DNA from: Hyphomicrobiales bacterium
GTDB taxonomy: Bacteria; Pseudomonadota; Alphaproteobacteria; Rhizobiales; NORP267
Reading direction: 5' to 3'
Length of the DNA stretch: 45,476 bases
Assembly (NCBI GenBank): GCA_030688605.1
Contig: JAUYJB010000060.1
Span: 1-45,476 of the forward strand
This document shows positions 14,502 to 20,833 of the stretch, one piece after another (position 1 is the first letter of the stretch; each line of letters starts with the position of its first letter). Both the position numbers and the translations under genes were made by a program. The notes below the pieces were generated by a model. It had not been told where the DNA came from. It did not search any database and was given only the letters and a program-made list of their open reading frames with translations.

Positions 14502-15860
14502 TCACACAGCGGAAAACAAGCTCTTTATGTCGCGGGCCTTGCGCTCGCAGACGCGCGTCACGGCGTCGTCGATCGAACTGGCGAGGCCGATGAACCACGC
14601 CTCCTTGACGCACGGCCGGCGCACGTCGATGATGCGGGAAAGCGCCTGCTCGTTGTCGACGGGCGTCCACGAAGGCTCGAAAATGTACATCTCGTCGGCG
14701 GCGGACAGGTCGATACCGAGGCCGGCGGCACGGATGTTGGCGAGCGCCACGCGTCGGTTCCGGTTCTGTCTGAACGACATGATCAGGTTCTCGCGGCGCT
14801 TGGCCGCGATGCCCCCGAAAATCAGCACCGGCTTATATTCGTCGAGCGCCCCGCGCAGGTAGCGCAGCGGCGCGCGGTGAATGCCGAAGACGACGATCTT
14901 CTTGCCGGGGTCGGCATCGAGCGACGCCTTCACGATCTCGGCCGTGCCGGCGACCTTGGCAATGCCGACCAGGCGCCGCACGGTCGACGCGCTTTCGATC
15001 GGAAGACGGTCGAGCGTGTCGGTCTCCAGGTGCCGCTGTATAAGCTCGAAATGCTTGGGCTCCTCGTTCGCCAGCCGTTTAAGTACCGGCGACAGGGGGT
15101 CGACCTCGCGCGGCTCGATCGTCAGCGCGCCGATGCGCAGGCCGGCCTCGGATACGTCGCCGCGCAGCCGGCGCAGCGTGACTGGGGCCAGCAGGCGCTT
15201 CAATTCCGGCAGGTTCTTCGCGCCGGTGATTTTAAACGTGTAGCCATCGTGGAAGCCGAAGCAATAGCGGCTTATGAGGTCGGTCTTCGACTTCGGCCAC
15301 AGGCCCGCCTGGCGCATGAACGGAAACAGTTCCGAGGGGTCGTTCGGCATCGGCGTACCGGAGACCCACCATGTCCGGCGCGCGCAGCCGGCCAGTCCCT
15401 CGTCGCCGTTGCATTTGGGGCCGAGAATGGCGCGCGTCCGCTTGGCGCGGTTGTCCTTGAGAAAATGCCCCTCGTCGAGCGCTAGCAGGTCGAAACCGTA
15501 CACGGCGCCGAACGAATAGAGCTTAGAGAACACGTCGGGCGCGCCGGCAAGATCGTAGCTGCACACGATCAGCCGCGTCTCCGGCGTCACGCGCTCGACA
15601 TCCTTGGCCGAGTAGATCAGCACGGTGTTGGCCTCGCTAACGCCGGCGCCGAAGCGCACGAAGTCAGCAAGCCAGTTCGGACGCACGATGGCGGGACAGA
15701 TCACGAGCACGCGCTTGGCGCCGATGCGCCCGGCCGCGGCGGCGACCTGCGGCGTCTTGCCGACGCGCATCTGGTCGGCCAGATACAGGACCGGGCGCTT
15801 GTTGCCGGCAAGCCAAGCAACGCCGGTCTCCTGGTAGGGGTCGAGCTTGAGCACGATCAC
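14502..15860 (-). CDS. SNF2-type DNA helicase/translocase
   Basis: A 452-residue superfamily 2 ATPase. Walker A is the variant DQMRVGKT (K35), motif II is DEGH (129-132), motif III is SGT (167-169, in VSGTPMPN), and motif VI is QALSRIIDVRR near residue 410, where the usual R-x-G-Q is changed. The two RecA lobes span about 1-190 and 280-450. Phage SNF2-like proteins of this size appear in replication modules with DUF2800/DUF2815 genes and are thought to remodel DNA or displace proteins. The exact substrate is unknown. Its start overlaps the small upstream gene by ATGA. Confidence 0.88.
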   Translation of the reverse strand: MIVLKLDPYQETGVAWLAGNKRPVLYLADQMRVGKTPQVAAAAGRIGAKRVLVICPAIVRPNWLADFVRFGAGVSEANTVLIYSAKDVERVTPETRLIVCSYDLAGAPDVFSKLYSFGAVYGFDLLALDEGHFLKDNRAKRTRAILGPKCNGDEGLAGCARRTWWVSGTPMPNDPSELFPFMRQAGLWPKSKTDLISRYCFGFHDGYTFKITGAKNLPELKRLLAPVTLRRLRGDVSEAGLRIGALTIEPREVDPLSPVLKRLANEEPKHFELIQRHLETDTLDRLPIESASTVRRLVGIAKVAGTAEIVKASLDADPGKKIVVFGIHRAPLRYLRGALDEYKPVLIFGGIAAKRRENLIMSFRQNRNRRVALANIRAAGLGIDLSAADEMYIFEPSWTPVDNEQALSRIIDVRRPCVKEAWFIGLASSIDDAVTRVCERKARDIKSLFSAV

Positions 15861-16090
15861 ACCTCCTCCAAGAGCCGGGTTATGAAACCTTGGTCTAACC
15901 AGTGGTTAGCGCCCGAATTCAGCCGGTGTTCAAGACGCACGCCGTATTCCCGCTTGCCGTCGAGCGACCCCGGCAGAGGATCGGCGAACGCACGATAAAC
16001 CCCGCGCAGGCCGGCTCTCTCGATCGAGCCGTTGAGATGCACGGCGTAATCGTCGGCCGCGTTCCGGTCCATGAAGCGGTAGGCGCTCAT
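15857..16090 (-). CDS. early-operon hypothetical protein (77 aa)
   Basis: A 77-residue protein starting MSAYRFMDRNAADDYAVHLNG and ending in a short helix (GFITRLLEEV). The ATG at 16088-16090 overlaps the HD hydrolase stop (ATGA); the seven codons further upstream are an open extension without a signal. There is no recognised domain. Overlaps with both neighbours indicate it is an integral operon member. Confidence 0.65.
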   Translation of the reverse strand: MSAYRFMDRNAADDYAVHLNGSIERAGLRGVYRAFADPLPGSLDGKREYGVRLEHRLNSGANHWLDQGFITRLLEEV

Positions 16091-16710
16091 TGCTTCACGC
16101 CCGCGTCCCACAATCGGCGAAGGAAATCCTCACAGGCTTCCCAAGGCGGCAGGGGGTCGATTTCCCTGGCGTCCGGCTCGGGCAGGCTGGCCCAGTGCGC
16201 CTTTAGTTCCGGCGCCTTCGGCCGCGACAGAAGGTCGCGCCGTTCGGTTGCAGCCGCAACGAGGTCGGCGTTCTTGACAAGCACACGGATGCCGGGCGTA
16301 GGCGGATCAATCCCGGCTGCCATCCATATGGCGTAGTCCCACTGCTCCTTGTACATCTCCAAGGCACACGCCTCGACCGGCGCAAACCGCTTCAACAGGC
16401 GCTTCTTCGGCGTGATGTCATCGCCGAAATACGCCTCGTGGGCGTCGTGCAGGAGCCCGTAAACGGCCAGGTCTGGCGGCAGCAGGTCGGCCACCAGAGC
16501 GCTGTGCTGCGCGACCGAGTAGAACATCCACGGGCTGCTCAGGGCGCCGTTGAAACGGCATATCAAGGACAAGGCAATAGCGATGTCGTCGAAGTCGACC
16601 TGCTCGGGCGACGCCGCGCCAAGATCGACCATCGCTCCGCTCGCCATCTGCTTCATGCCCGGCATCTCAGGCGGGAGGGTAAACCCGGCCGAGTGCCTGG
16701 ACGCGCTCAT
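16087..16710 (-). CDS. HD-domain nucleotide phosphohydrolase (DatZ/YfbR-like)
   Basis: A 207-residue metal-dependent phosphohydrolase. The N-terminal DDIAIALSLICRFNG (41-55) and FYSVAQHS (H69) precede the HD motif LLHDAHEAYFGDD (H88, D89, E92), then TPKKRL. This is the common phage HD family, to which the dATP triphosphohydrolase DatZ of 2-aminoadenine phages also belongs. Related YfbR enzymes hydrolyse dNMPs. Next to the DUF5664 hydrolase it most likely acts on the deoxynucleotide pool. I cannot decide between dATP and other substrates from motifs alone. Confidence 0.85.
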   Translation of the reverse strand: MSASRHSAGFTLPPEMPGMKQMASGAMVDLGAASPEQVDFDDIAIALSLICRFNGALSSPWMFYSVAQHSALVADLLPPDLAVYGLLHDAHEAYFGDDITPKKRLLKRFAPVEACALEMYKEQWDYAIWMAAGIDPPTPGIRVLVKNADLVAAATERRDLLSRPKAPELKAHWASLPEPDAREIDPLPPWEACEDFLRRLWDAGVKQ

Positions 16711-17141
16711 TCGGAGACCTCCCCGGTCAGCACCGCAATCAAATCCGCGGCCGTGCCGGGCATTGGCCGATCGTCGTTGAGTGCGCCGCTCACGTTAGCG
16801 TCGATAAGGATGCTTAGACACGCCATTGCGTGGCTGAGATGGAGAATATGACTGTCGGCGGCGATGTCCTCGCCGTCCCACCAGGCCAGCAAATGCCGCA
16901 GGGCGGCGTCGTAATAGACCGACGACGAGACGCGCTTGCCGCGCCAGTTCATAAGCCCGTACTTGCGGCGCCCGCACTCCATCGCCCGCCCCAATTCCAG
17001 CAGGGCGACAGGCGGTATGGCCGACAGGCCGGGCTTCGCCAAGCCGAAGACCGTCTTGGGATTGTCGTCGGGGTAGGCGGCGGTGTTTTCCGCCTGCGGT
17101 ACGATTTCAGAATCATCATGGTCATATCTTTGGGAAGACAT
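16707..17141 (-). CDS. DUF5664-type dATP/dGTP diphosphohydrolase-like protein (MazZ-associated family)
   Basis: A 144-residue protein. Family hallmarks are DNPKTVFGLAKPGLS (26-40), RRKYGLMNW (58-66), ALRHLLAWWDGED (80-92) and HLSHAMACLSILIDA (101-115), the last being the metal-binding helix of the MazG-like all-alpha fold. Related proteins are annotated as the N-terminal domain of dATP/dGTP diphosphohydrolases, linked to the 2-aminoadenine (Z) pathway. The start at 17141 is preferred because GGAG lies 6 bases upstream; an ATG at 17153 has no signal. It overlaps the resolvase by 20 bases and the HD gene by ATGA. Confidence 0.82.
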   Translation of the reverse strand: MSSQRYDHDDSEIVPQAENTAAYPDDNPKTVFGLAKPGLSAIPPVALLELGRAMECGRRKYGLMNWRGKRVSSSVYYDAALRHLLAWWDGEDIAADSHILHLSHAMACLSILIDANVSGALNDDRPMPGTAADLIAVLTGEVSE

Positions 17142-17622
17142 GGCGCACTCCATAATAGGCGATCAAGGCGGCCTCGGCCCGGCCGTCGTGCTTTTTCAAC
17201 GGCCACATAGAGGCGCCGGACGGCAACAGCCGGGAGGCCGCCGCGCGGGCGCCGTCCTTGCTGGCCGGCACCGACAGAGCTTTCTTCCAGACCTGTGGCC
17301 GGACGGGCACAAAGGGGACTTCCACCGCGGCAAGGGCGGTCTCGATCGTGCCGAAGGAGCGCCCGAACGAGAACGCTCCGACGTGGCCGTCCCGCGGCAT
17401 CGAACGTACGCTCTCAAGTACCGCACGGAAATTGCAAGCCGAGAAGAATACCCGCTCTCTACGAAGAAGCCGTATAAGGGCCGGACCATCCACGATCCGG
17501 CGGCCACGCGCCCCTTCCGCCTGGAGTACCGGCATGTCGTACATCGCCTGCACGACGCCGTGCTCGTCGACGCAAGCCAGGGCGCCGCTTACGCCGGGGT
17601 CGATCCCGAGCACGGCGATCAT
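17122..17622 (-). CDS. RuvC-like Holliday junction resolvase
   Basis: A 166-residue RNase H-fold endonuclease. The first strand MIAVLGIDPGVSGALA carries catalytic D8. E70 is in VLESVRSMP, and the C-terminal KKHDGRAEAALIAYYG supplies D146 and E150. The length is close to bacterial RuvC (about 170). Phage versions resolve branched replication or recombination intermediates before packaging. The ATG at 17620-17622 overlaps the upstream small gene (ATGA). The frame remains open further upstream across the control region, but this is not coding. Confidence 0.9.
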   Translation of the reverse strand: MIAVLGIDPGVSGALACVDEHGVVQAMYDMPVLQAEGARGRRIVDGPALIRLLRRERVFFSACNFRAVLESVRSMPRDGHVGAFSFGRSFGTIETALAAVEVPFVPVRPQVWKKALSVPASKDGARAAASRLLPSGASMWPLKKHDGRAEAALIAYYGVRHVFPKI

Positions 17623-17804
17623 CTGCGCACCGGGCAGGTAAGCACGGCGACATGCCAGCCGAGCTTGGCGACCGCGATGCCGAGGCCGGCGTAGCGGTAG
17701 ATGCCGAAGCCGAATTGCTCGTAGTGCCGTTTGAAGGAAAAGGCCCATTCGCCCCATGTTTCGTCGCACGGGGCGGGGGCGCCGGAAGCGTTCTCTTTTG
17801 TCAT
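17619..17804 (-). CDS. first gene of the leftward early operon (61 aa)
   Basis: A 61-residue protein with a polar N-terminus and a more hydrophobic C-terminal half (GLGIAVAKLGWHVAVLTC). No helix-turn-helix is visible, so it is not an obvious Cro. GAGAGG precedes the ATG, and the stop overlaps the resolvase start. As the promoter-proximal gene of the early operon it would be made first. The function is unknown; an antirepressor or takeover peptide is only a positional guess. Confidence 0.65.
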   Translation of the reverse strand: MTKENASGAPAPCDETWGEWAFSFKRHYEQFGFGIYRYAGLGIAVAKLGWHVAVLTCPVRR

Positions 17805-17884
17805 ATCGCCTCTCCGCGGTGCCGTTCATGAAACGGCCAGACCCATCTACTGCACCACAAATCGAACCGCGATGCAAGAAAAAA

Positions 17885-17896
17885 GTTGTTAACAAC
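17885..17896. promoter_or_regulatory. perfect 12-bp palindrome, candidate repressor operator
   Basis: GTTGTTAACAAC is a perfect palindrome in the 170-base region between the divergent early operon and repressor gene. I noticed no second full copy in the window. It lies just downstream of the predicted leftward start of transcription, where a bound repressor would block the early operon. A shorter palindrome, TTGCGCAA, follows at 17911-17918. Confidence 0.5.
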
Positions 17897-17910
17897 CCGA
17901 TAACCATACG

Positions 17911-17939
17911 TTGCGCAATCGCGCCCGATAGTATATAAA
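17911..17939 (+). promoter_or_regulatory. candidate rightward promoter of the repressor gene
   Basis: TTGCGC at 17911-17916 and TATAAA at 17934-17939 are separated by 17 bases, a good sigma70-type layout. The predicted start, near 17946, gives a short leader ending at the GTG start at 17977. The -35 overlaps the palindrome TTGCGCAA, so autoregulation is possible. Confidence 0.5.
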
Positions 17940-17961
17940 GGGCGCCGGTACAATAATGCAA
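17932..17961 (-). promoter_or_regulatory. candidate leftward early promoter
   Basis: On the minus strand TTGCAT (17956-17961) and TATATA (17932-17937) are 18 bases apart. The -10 shares bases with the -10 of the rightward repressor promoter, so the two promoters would overlap and compete. Transcription would start near 17925 and run through the palindromes into the early operon. Weaker than the rightward candidate. Confidence 0.35.
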
Positions 17962-17976
17962 CCAGGGGAGGCGGAC

Positions 17977-18603
17977 GTGCCGTTGATCGACGTGAAGTGG
18001 TTTCAAGACCGGATAAGGGATTTAGGGCTTTCGCAGCGCCGGGTATCCAAGCTTCTAGAGCGCAGCCCCAACACCCTCTCGCTTATCCTTACCGGCCATC
18101 GCCGGGTGTCTCACAAGGAGTTGCCGCGTCTGGCGCAGTTTCTCGATACCACGCCGGATGAGCTTCTGAAACGACTCGGCGCGGAAACGCCGGGCACGGT
18201 GCGCGACGGCGACGTGGAAATTATCGGCACCGTCGACGAGATGGACCGGATAACGCCGGAGACGGCGGCGCGGCGGGTGGCGGCGCCCAGCCAATTCCGG
18301 CTCACGCGCACGCTGCGCGCCGTGGTCTTCGAGACGGCGGGGACTGGTCACGACTGGATGCACGGCTGGGCCCTTTTCTACGAGCAGCCAGCGCGCCCGC
18401 GGGCGGTCGATGCTGACACGCTCGGCCGGCTGTGCGTCGTCGAGGTTGGCGACAAGCCGGGCGCCTACGTGTGTGCAATCCGGCGCGGCATCGAGCGCGG
18501 CAGATACGATCTGCTCCACGCCTTCCGGGGCGACCTTATGGTGGGCGGCGTCGTCGTGCGCTCGGCGGCGCCGGTACTGTGGATCAGGACAGAAGGCCAG
18601 TAA
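17977..18603 (+). CDS. CI-like repressor with N-terminal HTH
   Basis: A 208-residue regulator. The GTG at 17977 is chosen because AGGGGAGG ends 5 bases upstream; an ATG at 17956 has no ribosome-binding site and would put that signal inside the gene. Residues about 8-60 form a Cro/CI-type HTH (LGLSQRRVSKLLERSPNTLS). The C-terminal part (about 105-200) resembles the beta-rich S24/LexA-like domain, but I cannot find a convincing Ser-Lys catalytic pair, so self-cleavage is doubtful. It stands alone on the plus strand among leftward genes and probably maintains lysogeny. Confidence 0.85.
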   Translation: MPLIDVKWFQDRIRDLGLSQRRVSKLLERSPNTLSLILTGHRRVSHKELPRLAQFLDTTPDELLKRLGAETPGTVRDGDVEIIGTVDEMDRITPETAARRVAAPSQFRLTRTLRAVVFETAGTGHDWMHGWALFYEQPARPRAVDADTLGRLCVVEVGDKPGAYVCAIRRGIERGRYDLLHAFRGDLMVGGVVVRSAAPVLWIRTEGQ

Positions 18604-18638
18604 AGGGACGGGTCGTAAAATCCCGGCTGGCAAGAGTT

Positions 18639-18833
18639 CTAAAATCTGCTTATCAGCCAGTGCCCGGCGGCCCCCGCCGCCGACGCAACAAGCGCGAACC
18701 AAGCGGCGCCCGTGCCGGCCATCAACGCGCGGGTCACCGGGCTATGCGGGTCGCCTATAAAAGCCAGTATAGCCAGAGCCGTCACCGCGGCGACAACGCC
18801 GAGCAACAGCCGAGCGCTTCTAATCCGTCTCAT
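18639..18833 (-). CDS. small protein with two transmembrane helices
   Basis: A 64-residue protein with hydrophobic segments at about 8-26 and 38-58, joined by a short polar loop (GDPHSPVTR). AAGGAG precedes the ATG. It is the last gene of the leftward small-gene cluster and converges on the repressor gene, 35 bases from its stop. The function is unknown; it could be a membrane-active early protein. Confidence 0.65.
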   Translation of the reverse strand: MRRIRSARLLLGVVAAVTALAILAFIGDPHSPVTRALMAGTGAAWFALVASAAGAAGHWLISRF

Positions 18834-18875
18834 TCGTCTGTCTCCTTACGTTCATACGCGAGCGGCATAATAGCG

Positions 18876-18911
18876 CATAACTTTCACGCTATGAAAGTAA
18901 TGAAAGTTATG
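18876..18911. repeat. AT-rich inverted and direct repeat, operator-like
   Basis: CATAACTTTCA (18876-18886) is repeated as its exact reverse complement TGAAAGTTATG (18901-18911). A further TGAAAGT lies at 18892-18898, 9 bases from the next copy. The tract is an island of A/T-rich sequence in a GC-rich genome between two small leftward genes. It could be a protein-binding site or a stem in the transcript. No U-run follows on either strand. Confidence 0.6.
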
Positions 18912-18930
18912 ATTTGTAGGGGCAGGCCGA

Positions 18931-19122
18931 TCAATCCCCGCTGGCTTCCTGGTTGGCGGCATCGGCCGCTGCCTGCGCGGTTTTGAAACTTCTCCACCGG
19001 AGGCAGCCCCCACACTTGTTTTGCCGCACTTCCTTGCGCCCGGCAATCCGCCGCGCCACGTACCAGTGCCTTTCGCCGGGCGCATAAACGACCGGGCGCC
19101 ATTTTCTTTCGTCATACTTCAT
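18931..19122 (-). CDS. small basic protein (63 aa) of the leftward cluster
   Basis: A 63-residue basic protein with VVYAPGERHWYVARRIAGRKEV, then CGGC, then a helix ending in AADAANQ. The WYV-x-R pattern recurs in small phage proteins of unknown role. The start at 19122 has GGAG 9 bases upstream; an ATG at 19137 is also possible. The CxxC could bind metal, but only two cysteines are present. Confidence 0.6.
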   Translation of the reverse strand: MKYDERKWRPVVYAPGERHWYVARRIAGRKEVRQNKCGGCLRWRSFKTAQAAADAANQEASGD

Positions 19123-19206
19123 TGGGGTTTGCTCCATTCCATGTTCCGCGAATGCCGCGGCCGTAGCCGGACGCCAGTCGGAGGCGCCCGGCTAAAGGCG
19201 CGTCAC

Positions 19207-19347
19207 CTACGCCGCGAAAAACAACAGGAAGGCGGCGAACACGATCGCGCCGGCATAGGCCGCCGCGGCCAGGTCGAAGGCGTGCATGGCGATGCGCGCC
19301 TCGGCGCGGTCGCGCGCCCACTGGCGCAAGCTTCTATTCGTCGTCAT
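19207..19347 (-). CDS. 46-residue single-span membrane protein
   Basis: A short gene encoding a basic N-terminus (MTTNRSLRQWARDRAEARIA) and one long hydrophobic helix (about 25-46, rich in Ala and Phe) that runs to the stop. AAAAGGAG precedes the ATG by 9 bases, inside a leader sequence that is repeated before another small gene. The architecture suggests an inner-membrane protein with its N-terminus in the cytoplasm. Function unknown. Confidence 0.7.
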   Translation of the reverse strand: MTTNRSLRQWARDRAEARIAMHAFDLAAAAYAGAIVFAAFLLFFAA

Positions 19348-19389
19348 GGTCTTAGTCTCCTTTTCGCTCCAAAGTCAGATTTTCGTACC
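19345..19389 (-). repeat. repeated gene-start cassette, copy 1
   Basis: On the minus strand this segment runs from the last codons of the upstream gene (ending TKI and stop) through TTTGGAGCGAAAAGGAGA to the ATG of the 46-residue gene. It is nearly identical to 20029-20073. A third gene, starting at 19797, shares only the ribosome-binding half (AAAAGGAGATACGACC). Duplicated leaders of this kind mark modular insertion of small genes. Confidence 0.75.
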
Positions 19390-19797
19390 GGCGGGGATCG
19401 CAAAACGGCGCGGCAACTTAATTCCCGTGAGGTCTGCGCCGCACTCGATCAAAGTTTGCCATCCGCGATCGGACAAAACAAACGTGTCTTTCGCCCTTTC
19501 TTCGTACGCCTTCCAGGCGGGAGCCACCGCTTCTTCGTACGCCTTCCCGGCGGGAGCCACCGCTTCTTCGTACGCCTTCCGGGCGGAGGCCACCGCTTTG
19601 CTGTACGCATGGAAGGCGCTGCCCCGCAAGTACTCGTTGGCGAACCAATCCAGATCGGCATTGAGGCGCTGCGCGCGCCGCAGGTTACGCAGAGTCGGCT
19701 TGGCGCCGTTCGGCCATACCTGCTCCAAACGCTTGACCGTATTTTCGCAGGCGCCCATCTCACGTAGCAATTGAGGTGTTATCAATGGTAGGGTCAT
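19375..19797 (-). CDS. small early protein with 11-residue tandem repeats
   Basis: A 140-residue soluble protein. Residues 1-60 form an acidic/basic helical domain (TPQLLREMGACENTVKRLEQVWP). Residues about 65-102 are tandem 11-residue helical units of the pattern K-A-Y-E-E-A-V-A-P-A-x. A final short domain (SDRGWQTLIECGADLTGI) follows. AAAAGGAG precedes the start. Ala/Glu/Tyr repeats of this kind occur in other phage proteins of unknown function. Confidence 0.7.
   Translation of the reverse strand: MTLPLITPQLLREMGACENTVKRLEQVWPNGAKPTLRNLRRAQRLNADLDWFANEYLRGSAFHAYSKAVASARKAYEEAVAPAGKAYEEAVAPAWKAYEERAKDTFVLSDRGWQTLIECGADLTGIKLPRRFAIPAGTKI
19498..19608 (-). repeat. 33-bp in-frame tandem repeat, three units plus a partial
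   Basis: Units at 19498-19530, 19531-19563 and 19564-19596 share TTCTTCGTACGCCTTCC, GGCG and CCACCGC with only a few substitutions; a diverged partial unit follows to 19608. The 33-base period keeps the reading frame of the surrounding gene. The near-identity suggests recent slippage or recombination. Confidence 0.9.
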
Positions 19798-19818
19798 GGT
19801 CGTATCTCCTTTTAGGTC

Positions 19819-20031
19819 TTAGCGGGTCAATATGTAGGTTTCGATTTCCTCTGCCGCCTTGGTCATGCATTCGGCGTGCTCGGCGCCGGGATATCGGTCT
19901 TTAAGGTCGATAATCCCGGATATGCCGGCGTGCTGCATCCAAGCTTTGCAAGCTGTCCACCGCAAGCCGGTCTGGCGGCCAAGCGCTTTGGCTTCTCGCG
20001 CCAGCGGCATTTGATACTCGGCATTGCTCAT
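19819..20031 (-). CDS. small protein (70 aa) of the leftward cluster
   Basis: A 70-residue helical protein with two cysteines. Its middle (AKALGRQTGLRWTACKAWMQHAGI) has the spacing of a helix-turn-helix but is not a clear match. AAAAAGGAG precedes the start within the second copy of the repeated leader. No known function. Confidence 0.65.
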   Translation of the reverse strand: MSNAEYQMPLAREAKALGRQTGLRWTACKAWMQHAGISGIIDLKDRYPGAEHAECMTKAAEEIETYILTR

Positions 20032-20073
20032 GGTCGTATCTCCTTTTTCGCTCCAAGGTCAGATTTTCGTATC
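20029..20073 (-). repeat. repeated gene-start cassette, copy 2
   Basis: Near-identical to 19345-19389: it contains the end of the upstream gene (again TKI and stop), CTTGGAGCGAAAAAGGAG and the ATG of the 70-residue gene. The differences are a few substitutions and one extra A before GGAG. Confidence 0.75.
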
Positions 20074-20400
20074 ACGATTTGGTGGAATAAGCAAGGGGCG
20101 CCATTGCCCGCCGCTCCATTTCTCACGAAGACCGGCTTCTACCCATTGCAAAACATCAGGGTGTTTATCCGCCAAAAACGCCAAGTCGCGCCCGCGCGCC
20201 AGACGTTTGCCGTTCCAACCGAGGTAGTAATAGCGCTTTCGTCCCCTGCCGTGCAGCGTGAGCCGAAGGTTCATCCACTCGGGGTTGCTCCGGGGAGGCA
20301 TAAACCACAGCGCTTCGTCGCCGTGTCGGCGAAAGGCTATTTTGATGTCGCGCGGATCGAGGTGCTTTTTTTCATACCAGGACATGTTATAATTTTCCAT
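20059..20400 (-). CDS. small basic protein (113 aa) of the leftward cluster
   Basis: A 113-residue protein with a Trp/Arg/Lys-rich, mixed alpha-beta sequence (LTLHGRGRKRYYYLGWNGKRLARG) followed by a helix (DLAFLADKHPDVLQWVEAGLR). It resembles small phage DNA- or RNA-associated proteins only in charge. The start is uncertain: ATG at 20400 or 20385, neither with a strong ribosome-binding site. Confidence 0.6.
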   Translation of the reverse strand: MENYNMSWYEKKHLDPRDIKIAFRRHGDEALWFMPPRSNPEWMNLRLTLHGRGRKRYYYLGWNGKRLARGRDLAFLADKHPDVLQWVEAGLREKWSGGQWRPLLIPPNRDTKI

Positions 20401-20540
20401 AGCTGTTTTGCTGTGCGGTAAATACCGAACACCAACACCAAGTAGGCCCCGCCGTCACGTCCGTACCCTGCTATAAGCGCAGGACGGTGGTGGTGGTGGA
20501 GGTGTTTACCGCTTCGCATCGTCCGGCTTGCCGCGCACAA
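20401..20540 (-). other. 140-base segment without a confident gene
   Basis: This stretch separates two leftward genes. It holds an imperfect GTG/CAC triplet run (about 20486-20504) and an open minus-strand frame (20337-20540) containing KHLHHHHRP and a hydrophobic YLVLVFGIY segment. That frame overlaps the 5' end of the 113-residue gene in another frame and lacks a good start signal. I would not call it a gene without homologs. A leader RNA for the downstream gene is an alternative. Confidence 0.35.
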
Positions 20541-20831
20541 TCATAATTTCCCATCATGGCCGAATTTCAACATCGCCTCGAGCGTGCCGGTCATTTCCCG
20601 CCCGCAATCCGCCAGGCGCCGATTTGCCGCGGCGGCAAGTGCGGGCATGTTAGGCCGGTATTCGATTGGCCTGAGCTCCTTGTCCCACACGCCGCGCGCA
20701 AGGCGGGCCGTGGCGAAGGTGTAAGGGCAGCGCAGCCGCACGTATTTGGGGCCGATGCTTTCCACGTAGACCGTGCGCCGGCCGGAGCCGATCGCCGGCG
20801 CCTCGTCGTTAAGGTGCACTCGGTAAAACAC
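20541..20831 (-). CDS. small protein (96 aa) of the leftward cluster
   Basis: A 96-residue protein with a beta-rich N-terminus (YRVHLNDEAP, TVYVESIGPKYVRLRCPY) and a helical C-terminus. The GTG at 20829-20831 is chosen because GGAG lies 8 bases upstream and the previous stop is only 2 bases away; the frame extends to 20858 but would overlap that gene by 25 bases. No recognised family. Confidence 0.65.
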   Translation of the reverse strand: MFYRVHLNDEAPAIGSGRRTVYVESIGPKYVRLRCPYTFATARLARGVWDKELRPIEYRPNMPALAAAANRRLADCGREMTGTLEAMLKFGHDGKL

Positions 20832-20833
20832 GG

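Noticed and set aside
17623-18006. N-terminal extension of the RuvC-like protein across the control region
   Set aside because: It would cross the divergent promoters and the small 61-residue gene; the RNase H fold begins at the internal ATG at 17622.
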